Below, piece by piece: positions 25,838-34,538 of a stretch of 64,000 nucleotides of DNA; positions within the stretch are counted from its first letter, which is position 1; each line of letters begins with the position of its first letter. The position numbers were made by a program, and so were the translations under genes. The notes under the pieces were generated by a model. It did no database searches and was not told the DNA's origin. It was given only the letters and a program-made list of their open reading frames with translations. The DNA is from Bin55 sp964572845 (GTDB taxonomy: Bacteria; Pseudomonadota; Gammaproteobacteria; Pseudomonadales; Azotimanducaceae), in assembly GCA_964572845.1 (NCBI GenBank), contig CAZNFX010000001.1, positions 372,001 through 436,000 of the forward strand, in the 5' to 3' direction.

Positions 25838-25998
25838 TTATGCACTAATACCGTGATATTGAACGACAACGCTATCAATGCTGGATTTTACCTTAGCGGA
25901 AGGTGGTACACGTTTAACAATTGACCGTCAGTCTCTGACTGTAGTCTGCGTTTTCCAATAGGTATTATCGTGTCAACCTTGCTGGCAAATTGAACTCG

Positions 25999-27219
25999 AT
26001 GAACGCTAAGAGACCTTCAAGTCACTTGGAGCTCAGTCGTATGAACGTTTTCGAGCATACCGAAGTTGGATGGTGCGCTAGCACACCCGTCAACGAAACC
26101 ATGGATGACGAGGGCAAACCCTCTATACAGGAATTTGGTTTTGCTGCCATGGACCCATTTGCCCCTCAAAACCGCGTCTACGACGATCCACAGATAGAAA
26201 CTCTGCGAGACTTTCTAAGAGACAACAACGGAATTCAAGGTCTAGAGATCTGTGAGCCGCAGGAACTGGATCGGATTTCTAGGTTGTTTTTTCGAGATGG
26301 GTTTGTAGTTGTTAGAGACTTGCTTGAACCAAACGCGTTGAACAGATGGCGGAATGGCTGCGCCAGGATTCTGCGCGACATTCTTGCCTATCCTGGTCAC
26401 GCTGGCAGAAAGTACATCACAGAAACGAATCGACTGCCCCACCGCTACAGCTACGGCACCGCCTCCGCTTCGCGACAATTGCTTCATGAACCAGCGTGGG
26501 CATCGATGATCGACCTCCCAACTACAACGCCTATATTGAAGGAACTTTTTGGTTCATCCGACTACCACGTCTGGGGGGCAGGCGGTGACCTTTGCCTACC
26601 GGGAGCAATCGAGTACCAAGCGTTGCATGCCGATCTCCGTGAAGACTTTCGAATCACCTCCGCACGACTTAGCCAAGCGAGAAAATTGGGAATCGATACC
26701 GATGTCGACGACCCAAACCATTTGGACTCAAGAACATGCCAGGCCATTGTCGAGCGCACGCCTCCAATGATTACGATAAACTTCTTGATGAGCGACCTCA
26801 CTTGGGAGAATGGACCCATTCGACAAATTCCTCACACGCAAGGCCGTGCAGGGCGTATACCTTTGCAGAGCGAGGAACCGAATTGGATGCGAACCTCCAC
26901 CTTGGTGGGAGCCCGAGCTGGCGCTGGAATGATCCGCGACAATAGAGGGTGGCACGGAGCAACTCCGAATCTGAGCTGCCAAGTCCGAGCATTGCCCGAC
27001 GTTGAGTATGGAGCTCCCTGGGTCGACAAGGATCGAATCTCACGAACAATGCCGCACGAGATCTGGCAAACTCTGTCTCCGCATGGCCAAGCTATCGCGC
27101 AATGGGTCAAAGCTGAACCGGGAATTTGGCCTGCCGGTGCAGGTGTCATGCACCCGCTCGCAAGGGTACGGCGCGAGTCAAAGCAATCGTCTCACGTCCA
27201 CAGAAACAAAAGAATATAG
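25999..27219 (+). CDS. PhyH family Fe(II)/2-oxoglutarate oxygenase-like protein
   Basis: 406 aa from the first ATG (25999). A TTG at 25990 and an ATG at 26041 with GGAG 9 nt upstream are alternatives, and the last may be the real start. The dioxygenase fold is shown by FFRDGFVVVRDLLEPNALNR, the HxD pair in YQALHADLREDF and the distal His in NRGWHGATPNLS, with FLMSDLTWENGPIRQIPHTQ before it. Substrate is unknown; family members hydroxylate lipids or natural products. It faces away from the ferritin-like cassette across a short control region, which suggests a joint task. Confidence 0.8.
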   Translation: MNAKRPSSHLELSRMNVFEHTEVGWCASTPVNETMDDEGKPSIQEFGFAAMDPFAPQNRVYDDPQIETLRDFLRDNNGIQGLEICEPQELDRISRLFFRDGFVVVRDLLEPNALNRWRNGCARILRDILAYPGHAGRKYITETNRLPHRYSYGTASASRQLLHEPAWASMIDLPTTTPILKELFGSSDYHVWGAGGDLCLPGAIEYQALHADLREDFRITSARLSQARKLGIDTDVDDPNHLDSRTCQAIVERTPPMITINFLMSDLTWENGPIRQIPHTQGRAGRIPLQSEEPNWMRTSTLVGARAGAGMIRDNRGWHGATPNLSCQVRALPDVEYGAPWVDKDRISRTMPHEIWQTLSPHGQAIAQWVKAEPGIWPAGAGVMHPLARVRRESKQSSHVHRNKRI

Positions 27220-27489
27220 CTGAATCCACCAGTTCTGAGATGTGTTTGCTAACCTTGAACACCGATCCTATTGCCCGTCAGTTCCAACAGGGCTCAATGC
27301 TATGAGGGTCAGCTAGTGACCGTCGTTGTCAATTGATCGCCGTCGTACAGAATGGTATAGCTTGTTTAGTGCAGCGATTGGCACTGGGTCCTCAGCTTGC
27401 GAATAGCCGACCATTATCATGTCCGCCATGGTCAAGCAAACATAACCATGGCTGCTATCAGCATACATACAAAGGAGTTCCCACCAAAA

Positions 27490-27918
27490 ATGTCGTTTGA
27501 AATCCACCCCAAGCTACTCGCCGACTGTATCTACATTGGCGAGTTGTACCTTTGTCATGTGCTTCTCATGAACGACAAGCGATTCCCATGGTTAATCTTG
27601 GTTCCCAAAGAAGAGGGTTTGCGCGACTTCCACGACCTCCCACTAGAACAGCGCGACGACCTGTACGACGAAATCGAAGCAGCATCGAAAACCTTGCAGG
27701 TGCGGTGCGATGCTCACAAATTGAATGTTGCCGCCTTGGGCAACCAGGTGCCGCAACTTCACATCCATGTCATTGGCCGACGTACCGACGATGCCGCTTG
27801 GCCTGGCCCCGTCTGGGGCACTGGGGACGCGATTCCCTACGATCTCGACGAACTCGACTCCTTCTGCGATGATCTTCGCATGGCACTAGCCATGGATGTA
27901 GGCGACGACGAGACCTAG
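27490..27918 (+). CDS. HIT (histidine triad) domain protein
   Basis: 142 aa from ATG 27490, chosen because the sequence then matches HIT proteins from the first residues (MSFEIHPKLLADCIYIGELY) and AAAGGAG lies 13 nt upstream; earlier in-frame starts at 27397 and 27448 add unrelated sequence. Core landmarks are LMNDKRFPWLILVPK and the histidine triad QLHIHVIGRR. HIT proteins hydrolyse or transfer nucleotide monophosphates from dinucleotides or acyl-adenylates in the cytosol. The substrate is not known. It is convergent with the DUF4340 gene; both stop codons share the four bases CTAG at 27915-27918. Confidence 0.88.
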   Translation: MSFEIHPKLLADCIYIGELYLCHVLLMNDKRFPWLILVPKEEGLRDFHDLPLEQRDDLYDEIEAASKTLQVRCDAHKLNVAALGNQVPQLHIHVIGRRTDDAAWPGPVWGTGDAIPYDLDELDSFCDDLRMALAMDVGDDET

Positions 27919-28838
27919 TCGGTTTCGGTCGTTATGTCCTCGGGCGTAATGGTCAGGTCCTCTGCTTCTTCCTCGTCTGGAGCGAGTTCCGCCAGATCCT
28001 TGACCAATTCCGTTCCTACATAGGTTGCTAATCCATAGTGACTTACGTGACGATCGGAGTGTGCAATCCAATCCTCCGATTCTTCAATGTAGTAGACACT
28101 CAAGGTGAAGGTCCCTTCTTCGTCAGTGATCTCAAAACGTGCCTTTGGTTCGTTGTCCCCAATCTCCGTATCGCTGAGTTCAAAGACCGTCAACGTCTCG
28201 AATCGATCCATATAGCTGCGCACTTTCGATTCATCAAGCTCAGCATCGGGAACTGATTGCCAGCCTTCCTCATCGTCGGTAAGGATATAGCTATCGACAC
28301 GCTCAAGGGCGGCTATAGGTCCTACAGGTCGTAGCAAAGACTTGTCGAGCCACGAATTGAACGTCGTACCAGCCTCGTGGTTCGAAAACTCTATGGCATA
28401 GATCGGGCCACCATTCACCGATCGAGCATGAACCTTGCGGAAGCTGGGAGACGTGCCAAGATACACATCGGCAATAGTTTCCGAGCCAGAATACACGGAA
28501 ATATGCTTTTGATAAGCGTCATCTGTCACCTCGAAGCGCATTGCGGTGCTTTCGCTTGTCGCTACGGGCCAATCGCCCGATATGTCAGCAAGCTTTTCCA
28601 AGACTCGGTCAATTTTTCGTTTGTCTGCTGGATTGCCGTCGGGCATCTGCCACTGATCGCCTTCCCGACGAAGCTCAATGGACTCGTCTGAAGTTCCCAC
28701 TACCAATCGGTCAGCGGCTTTCTGGTCAAATTGAAGAAATGGTTCCGGTGTAGCCGGACCTTGAAGACTAATCAACCAGATAGCGGCAACAATCAGAACC
28801 TGAATTGCAAGGACTCCCGCCAATACGATCTGTCTCAT
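27915..28838 (-). CDS. DUF4340 domain protein, membrane-anchored partner of the GldA/GldG-type exporter
   Basis: 307 aa. One N-terminal membrane helix (VLAIQVLIVAAIWLISL) is followed by repeated beta-rich DUF4340 units: LRREGDQWQMPDGNPADKRK, IADVYLGTSPSFRKVHARS and FNSWLDKSLLRPVGP (the W-L-D-K motif marks the family). The C-terminus is strongly acidic. DUF4340 proteins regularly follow gldA-gldFG-like genes and are thought to work with that ABC-type complex in the periplasm. The ATG overlaps the stop of the upstream permease-GldG gene (ATGA, 28835-28838). Third gene of the operon. Confidence 0.88.
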   Translation of the reverse strand: MRQIVLAGVLAIQVLIVAAIWLISLQGPATPEPFLQFDQKAADRLVVGTSDESIELRREGDQWQMPDGNPADKRKIDRVLEKLADISGDWPVATSESTAMRFEVTDDAYQKHISVYSGSETIADVYLGTSPSFRKVHARSVNGGPIYAIEFSNHEAGTTFNSWLDKSLLRPVGPIAALERVDSYILTDDEEGWQSVPDAELDESKVRSYMDRFETLTVFELSDTEIGDNEPKARFEITDEEGTFTLSVYYIEESEDWIAHSDRHVSHYGLATYVGTELVKDLAELAPDEEEAEDLTITPEDITTETD

Positions 28839-31800
28839 CTCTCATCTCCAAACCAACCAGCCTGTTCTGTTCTACGCCTCATTCGCAGAAAGACATTAGC
28901 TCCAAACACGATACCAAGACCCACAATCGACAAGAGGTAGTTTCCATACTCGAAATATCGCCTTTGCATCGTCTCAAGTGGTGGAAGTGTTCGATTGAAA
29001 TGCCCGCGGCTGCGAATGGACAGCAGCGACGCATCCTCCATTGCAGTATCAATCAAGTTCGCAAGGAATTGGTAGTTGTTCACGTACACCGTTTGTCCAG
29101 CGGAACTAATCATGCGAACGGAATAGTCAGAAACGAACTCTGACGACCCAATCACGACCAAACGCGCAGACTCTGGCGAGTGGTCGATTAGCGTTCCAAC
29201 TACGCCGAGCGTATCCTCATCTTCGGATTCATCGTGCTCATCCTCGCTGATCTCTACTTCCGAATCTTGCTCGCCATCGGCAGCGGGTGACGACGTTTCG
29301 CCGCCTGCCGTGTGTTCGACTGCCGGATCCAACGAGTCGCCAGGTTCTTCAACAGCCTCTAGTTCATCTATTTCGATCTCGTCCGCAGGTTGGTCAGAGT
29401 CGGTACCGTTGGTCCCTTCACCAGGACTCTCCCCGTTTTCCTCGGCGAGAGGGATGGTCTCCAATTCCTCCAGTTCCTGTGCCCGCTCTCGTGCGGCAAC
29501 AAGCGCAGGCGATTCGTCAAAGTAGCTCGAGAACGATCCCTTCAGAGAGACAGCGAGCAGCTGAGAACCGACCACTCCACCTGCAGGGCTATAGGGCGAT
29601 ACTGAACCTTCTGTGAATTTGGGCATCACCTCGGGGGAGGACTCGGTCCAGCTTCTTTCCGAACTGCGCAGCAACTCCATTACCTCTCGTTCTGCATTGG
29701 CTTCTGCCCCTATGGACAGAGGGGATCCCCAGGCGTAGGTCAATTGATCGAGGTCTTTGGTGGCGGTGTTGGTCGCCACAAAACCTTCGTCTCTTACATC
29801 TACGAAGAATGGATAGTCAACCATGCGCAGCTCCTGAAAAGTAAAGCCGCCAACCTCGCGAATAACCGGCACTGGAAACGCAGAGTTTCTTGGATCAAGC
29901 ACCATAGTTTGTTCTATGGTTACACCGTTGTGTGCAAGCCAACCCTCAAGACCGGTAAAGTTTGGTGTTGAATTGAGTGTCTGGGAAACGACCATGGTTT
30001 CAAATCCGCCCGCAGCAACTACTACGGTGCCTCCACGCATTAAGAATTGATCGATTTCAAAAACTTGCTCATCGTTCAATGACGAGGGTGCTACAACGAC
30101 CAATACATCCACATAGTGGGGTAAGGGTGTCCTCAGCGTTGTACTCTCCAAGTCGTAGTCTCCAATCAAATAGCCGCGAAGCTCGGTGAATTCGCTTCCC
30201 ATAGGGGGTTGACCCATGTATTGGGGAGGGGGCTGAGTCGGCGCATAGAACGCTACAGACGTAAGCAACCCAGTGGCGAATCGCTTCAATCCCTCTTCAA
30301 ATGTGCGGGTAAATCCCTCCTTGTCGCGCGACTCTGGAATGCCCATGCTGACGACTGTTTGACCATCAGACAACGTCAGATAGAAGTAAAAGGTGTTGGT
30401 GTCCCAAATGCTTGCCGCCATGGGCTGGAACCCAAAGTTCTCTGCAATTTCTTGGGCCACGGCGCCTCCATCGGCTTCGGGGTCAACGATTTTCCAAGTG
30501 AATTTCCCATCCGACGCTTCCTTCAATTCATCCAAGGCCGTCGTCAAAGGCACGCGCAACTCTTCAAGCTGTTCATGTAACCGATCCGGTCCAGAAATGT
30601 AGCCGGTGAACTCCACCTCCGAACCCATGTAATCAAAAAGTGAGCCCCCACCTTGAAACCCTGCAAGCACTTTCTTCACAGCACGAGTAATGTCGTATTC
30701 CGGATTTCTGAGTCGCACCACAATCTCAGATTCAGACGTAGCCTTGACCTCGATAAGGTCCCTGAATCCCAGCACTTCGTACTCGTCGCCATACCGGATG
30801 AGCAAGTCGAAGTAAGAACTCACCAAACTCGTTTGGTGCCGGTCGGACACTTGGAAAGTTGAAGGTTGAATACCGTACTTGGAGTTTGCTTCGTCTTCCA
30901 ATTCAGCGTTGGTCGCAGGGTCGACAAATTCAACCTGCACACGATTGCCCCCCACAACACCGTATTCCTTCACCAAGTCTCGCAGCTGAGGAACGAGAGG
31001 CGCAAGGAGGTGGTGTGTTTTCGAGCTAAAGTATCCCCGTATGAGCAATGGCTCTTGAAGCTGGCCCAGAACCTGGGTGGTAACCGGAGCAATGGAGTAT
31101 TGTTGCCCCCTTGTCACGTCAACCCGCAGCAAACTGATGTTGCCTACCCAAAAGTTTGCGACCAGCAGATTGGCTACGAGCAACATCGTGACAACTACCG
31201 CATTTCGATGGCCACGCGATTCCGCATCTTCCGCCCAACCCAATGACTGGATCACAAACACGTTCAGCACTAGAAAGGCACACGTTACGGAAAAGTAGAA
31301 GTACAAGTCTGAGAAATCGATGACTCCACGCGCTATCGATTCGAACCTCGATCCCGATCCAACCTTTCGGAGAATTTCAGCCAGATCGTTGTTGACTAGA
31401 CCGGTAATGAATTCGCTTCCAACCATATAGAAGACGGCACAAACGAATACGGAGACAATGAGCGCAACTATCTGATTCTCGCTACGTGCGCTAACGAACA
31501 GCCCGATGCTAAGGTACGACGCTCCAAGAAGCATTGCTGCGGCATATGCTGCAAGCACGGGTCCCCAATCCAAATTCGCCAATAGAGCGACTGAAATCGG
31601 GAGTGGCAACGTAAGGACGAGCGCAATGCCAAGGAGGGCTAGACAAGCTAGGAATTTACCCAGTACCAGTTCCCAGGAACTAGCTGGCAATGTGGAGAGA
31701 AACTCGATGGTGCCAGTACGCCGTTCATCGCTCCAAATCCTCATCGTTAAAGCACACGTCAGAAAGATCAGAAGGATCGGCAACCATTCGAACATCGGTC

Positions 31801-31957
31801 TGACATCCGCTATGTCGCGTGCGAAGAATGCCTCGACCCAGAAGAAGACAAACAGTGTCACTCCAAGGTAAGCGGCTAGAAACAAATAGCCAATAGGGGA
31901 GACGAAGAAGAGCTTGAGCTCCTTCCGTGCGATCTCTGTCAAGCATCCTGCTCTCAT
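28835..31957 (-). CDS. Fused ABC permease and GldG-like (ABC_transp_aux) protein
   Basis: 1040 aa. Residues about 1-250 form a six-helix ABC-2 permease (GldF-like) with SDERRTGTIEFLSTLPASSW, the usual cytoplasmic coupling loop. A further helix near 255-275 leads into a periplasmic GldG-like domain (about 280-830) beginning LRVDVTRGQQYSIAPVTTQV, with LRDLVKEYGVVGGNRVQVEF and FLMRGGTVVVAAGGFE. A long acidic low-complexity segment (about 860-930, rich in Glu/Asp/Ser) precedes VIGSSEFVSDYSV and a C-terminal membrane helix. Separate gldF and gldG genes exist in Bacteroidetes; the fusion is the usual proteobacterial form. ATG 31957 has GGAGG 6 nt upstream and overlaps the ATPase stop. Confidence 0.9.
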   Translation of the reverse strand: MRAGCLTEIARKELKLFFVSPIGYLFLAAYLGVTLFVFFWVEAFFARDIADVRPMFEWLPILLIFLTCALTMRIWSDERRTGTIEFLSTLPASSWELVLGKFLACLALLGIALVLTLPLPISVALLANLDWGPVLAAYAAAMLLGASYLSIGLFVSARSENQIVALIVSVFVCAVFYMVGSEFITGLVNNDLAEILRKVGSGSRFESIARGVIDFSDLYFYFSVTCAFLVLNVFVIQSLGWAEDAESRGHRNAVVVTMLLVANLLVANFWVGNISLLRVDVTRGQQYSIAPVTTQVLGQLQEPLLIRGYFSSKTHHLLAPLVPQLRDLVKEYGVVGGNRVQVEFVDPATNAELEDEANSKYGIQPSTFQVSDRHQTSLVSSYFDLLIRYGDEYEVLGFRDLIEVKATSESEIVVRLRNPEYDITRAVKKVLAGFQGGGSLFDYMGSEVEFTGYISGPDRLHEQLEELRVPLTTALDELKEASDGKFTWKIVDPEADGGAVAQEIAENFGFQPMAASIWDTNTFYFYLTLSDGQTVVSMGIPESRDKEGFTRTFEEGLKRFATGLLTSVAFYAPTQPPPQYMGQPPMGSEFTELRGYLIGDYDLESTTLRTPLPHYVDVLVVVAPSSLNDEQVFEIDQFLMRGGTVVVAAGGFETMVVSQTLNSTPNFTGLEGWLAHNGVTIEQTMVLDPRNSAFPVPVIREVGGFTFQELRMVDYPFFVDVRDEGFVATNTATKDLDQLTYAWGSPLSIGAEANAEREVMELLRSSERSWTESSPEVMPKFTEGSVSPYSPAGGVVGSQLLAVSLKGSFSSYFDESPALVAARERAQELEELETIPLAEENGESPGEGTNGTDSDQPADEIEIDELEAVEEPGDSLDPAVEHTAGGETSSPAADGEQDSEVEISEDEHDESEDEDTLGVVGTLIDHSPESARLVVIGSSEFVSDYSVRMISSAGQTVYVNNYQFLANLIDTAMEDASLLSIRSRGHFNRTLPPLETMQRRYFEYGNYLLSIVGLGIVFGANVFLRMRRRTEQAGWFGDER

Positions 31958-32877
31958 AGCTGACCTCCCGCACTAACAGCTCTGAACAGGGCTTCGAGGT
32001 CCCTTTTTTCTGGCTCAATACTCCCTACTGCAATGTTGTCGGCAACAAGCTTTCTCACTATTGCAGGTATGTCGCTCTTGGTCTCGGCTTGCAGTGGCGC
32101 AAGGAGGTATCGGCCATCAATCGGACTGACCGAAGCTACGTCGTCAAGGGAATTCCGCACGTCGTCAATGTTTGCATCGCTTGTCAACCAGCAACGGTTG
32201 CCTTCCTTGAGGTTTTCGAGCAGCTCGTCTACTGCGATTACACCATCGCGCATAATCAGGACACGACTACAGATTGCCTCTACTTCCTGCATGATGTGCG
32301 TCGAGAGCACAACAGTCGCGTTCTTAGATAGTTCTTTGACCAAGTCTCGCATGTGTTGTGTCTGCGAAGGATCTAATCCAGTTGTCGGTTCATCGAGAAT
32401 CAGGGTACCGGGACTATGCAATATTGCCTGAGCAACGCCGACTCGTTGCTGCAATCCCCTCGATAGGGTTCCAATCGTATCCATTGCACGGTCTTGCAAA
32501 TCCGTGCTTTCAATTGCATATTCCACACATTTGCGACGGAATTCCTTCGGTATGTTGCGGACGGTGGATGTAAACCAAAGGTAGTCGATGACCGAGAGTT
32601 CCGAGTAGAAAGGTCGAGTTTCAGGCAAGTACCCCAAACTCGCGCGGGCTTGCGTTGGCGACTCCTGCACGTTTATTCCATCCACAAACGCTTGACCGGA
32701 ACTAGGTTCAAGATAGCCAGTAAGCAGTTTCATGACCGTCGTCTTGCCGGCACCGTTGTGACCGAGCAAACCAACAATCTCACCGGAAGAAATCTCGAAA
32801 TTGACGTCGTCGACTGCAACTATGTCACCGTAGCGTCGTGTCAGATTTTCTGTACGCAACACTTGCAAACCCTCCAT
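31954..32877 (-). CDS. ABC transporter ATP-binding protein (GldA-like)
   Basis: 307 aa. Walker A is LLGHNGAGKTTVMKLL, the signature region LSRGLQQRVGVAQA, Walker B TLILDEPTTGLDPSQ, and the H-loop VVLSTHIMQEVEA. The C-terminal 80 residues are the accessory domain seen in GldA and related ABC-2 ATPases. It powers the fused permease-GldG protein encoded next (4-bp overlap at 31954-31957). Cargo is unknown: Bacteroidetes GldAFG supports gliding, but this organism shows no other gliding genes here, so an envelope or copper/nitrous oxide-like maturation role is equally possible. Confidence 0.93.
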   Translation of the reverse strand: MEGLQVLRTENLTRRYGDIVAVDDVNFEISSGEIVGLLGHNGAGKTTVMKLLTGYLEPSSGQAFVDGINVQESPTQARASLGYLPETRPFYSELSVIDYLWFTSTVRNIPKEFRRKCVEYAIESTDLQDRAMDTIGTLSRGLQQRVGVAQAILHSPGTLILDEPTTGLDPSQTQHMRDLVKELSKNATVVLSTHIMQEVEAICSRVLIMRDGVIAVDELLENLKEGNRCWLTSDANIDDVRNSLDDVASVSPIDGRYLLAPLQAETKSDIPAIVRKLVADNIAVGSIEPEKRDLEALFRAVSAGGQL

Positions 32878-33123
32878 GAATCCGTGCGATCGAGATAGCT
32901 ATATAGATTACCCACCACACTCCATTGATCGCAATACCGAATGCTCGACCATCCTGAATAGATGCGGGCAATCGTCTATTAGTCAACAGCTGCGCTGGTT
33001 TGTTCACAGGCCGCTAACGCTCGTGGGCAGAAGTCGCTCGTGCCTCCAAACGTTGCATAGCTGATGCGGCGCATTGGGTGTTGCATAACATACAACAAAG
33101 GTCGCAACTTCAGGGCAAAGGGA

Positions 33124-34266
33124 TTGCAGAGTGCAGTAAATAACAACCTTGTGGGACGAAAACACGGAGCCCAACTACTGCAAACTCCTGCGCTACTCGT
33201 TGATCGTCAAAAGTTACGCTGGAACCTCCAGCGATTGCAGAAATTATGCAATTCACATAACCTAAAACTGCGTCCGCATAGCAAGACACACAAGTCCGTA
33301 GCGATTGCACGAATGCAAATAGAGTATGGAGCTGTCGGCATTTGTTGCGCGAAACTCGGTGAAGCAGAGGTCATGTCTTCTGGCGGCATCGAGAGCATTC
33401 TTGTCACGTCACCTCTAGTGACCGAATCCGGCATGCGACGAGCGCTTGCACTTACCCGTACGACTAAAGAGCTTCTTCTTGTAATGGACAACCCAAGATG
33501 TGCCGAAATGGCGAATCGAATCGCAGGTGACGCGGGTTTGCAGTTCGATGTATTGCTGGATGTCGACGCTGGAATGCGCCGCACGGGAGTGGAGATTGGG
33601 GAACCAGCGATCCAGTTTGCGAACGCACTTGCAAATCAATTTGATGCATTGAATCTTCGCGGATTGCAGTATTACGCGGGACACCTAATGCACAAACAGA
33701 ACTACATCGAACGCCGTACGCGTTATCTGGAAGCCACTGATCGGCTAAGGACATTTGTAGAGGTTCTGCGTGAGCGCGGAGTTCCTTGTGAAGTTGTTAG
33801 CGGCGGTGGAACCGGGAGCTATGAGTTTGACTTCGAATCGAATGCAATGACGGAGCTACAAGCAGGATCCTATGGATTCATGGACCGACAGTACTTGTCA
33901 ATCGAAGGCTCGCAGGGCAAGCCGTTGGAATTCCGACCATCGCTGTTCGTCCAATCTACCGTAGTGTCATCGAATCACCCTCGAATGTCGACGACGGACG
34001 CTGGACTCAAAGCGTTCGCCACAGATGACAACGTGCCTTTAATCGTTGACGGGGCGCCGCCTAAGAGTCTTTATAGCTTCATGGGAGACGAACACGGAGC
34101 AATTCGTTGGGAATCAGAAAAGGACGCACTAGATATAGGTTCTTGTGTGCGGATGATCGTCCCTCATTGCGACCCAACGATCAATCTTTACGATGTAATG
34201 CACGTGGTCGAGGAAGACACACTTGTGGATTTGTGGCGTGTAGACGCACGCGGATGCTCGTATTAA
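33124..34266 (+). CDS. DSD1/D-threonine aldolase-like PLP enzyme (alanine racemase fold)
   Basis: About 380 aa from TTG 33124, with CAGGG 9 nt upstream; an ATG at 33064 in the same frame would add 20 residues that do not look like the family. The first conserved block is LLQTPALLVDRQKLRWNLQR, followed by LRPHSKTHKSVAIAR, which carries the PLP lysine. DVDAGMRRTGVE, VSGGGTGSYEFD and the C-terminal metal site MIVPHCDPTINLYD (His and Cys) match D-threonine aldolases and D-serine dehydratases of the type III fold. It splits or deaminates a D-beta-hydroxy amino acid. Single gene. Substrate is a family-level inference. Confidence 0.88.
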   Translation: MQSAVNNNLVGRKHGAQLLQTPALLVDRQKLRWNLQRLQKLCNSHNLKLRPHSKTHKSVAIARMQIEYGAVGICCAKLGEAEVMSSGGIESILVTSPLVTESGMRRALALTRTTKELLLVMDNPRCAEMANRIAGDAGLQFDVLLDVDAGMRRTGVEIGEPAIQFANALANQFDALNLRGLQYYAGHLMHKQNYIERRTRYLEATDRLRTFVEVLRERGVPCEVVSGGGTGSYEFDFESNAMTELQAGSYGFMDRQYLSIEGSQGKPLEFRPSLFVQSTVVSSNHPRMSTTDAGLKAFATDDNVPLIVDGAPPKSLYSFMGDEHGAIRWESEKDALDIGSCVRMIVPHCDPTINLYDVMHVVEEDTLVDLWRVDARGCSY

Positions 34267-34538
34267 TGCCGGTGAAACAGATTGGGTAGACATTCAATGG
34301 ATTCTTGTTCGACTTGCATTCCTCAAACCCCCGGTGCCATCGAACATTGACATGAAAGTACATCAAGAGTCATACAACGCCAGCCAGTGTGTGTTAGGAA
34401 GGCCTGTCCAAACTACCCCGACCAGCAAAATTCGGGTTATGATGCCATCTAGATATCAATAGTTGGTTGCGCAACCGCGAAACACTCCATTTCAAACTCC
34501 AGCCATACACTTCAACCTAAACATGACAGGGAACTTCT

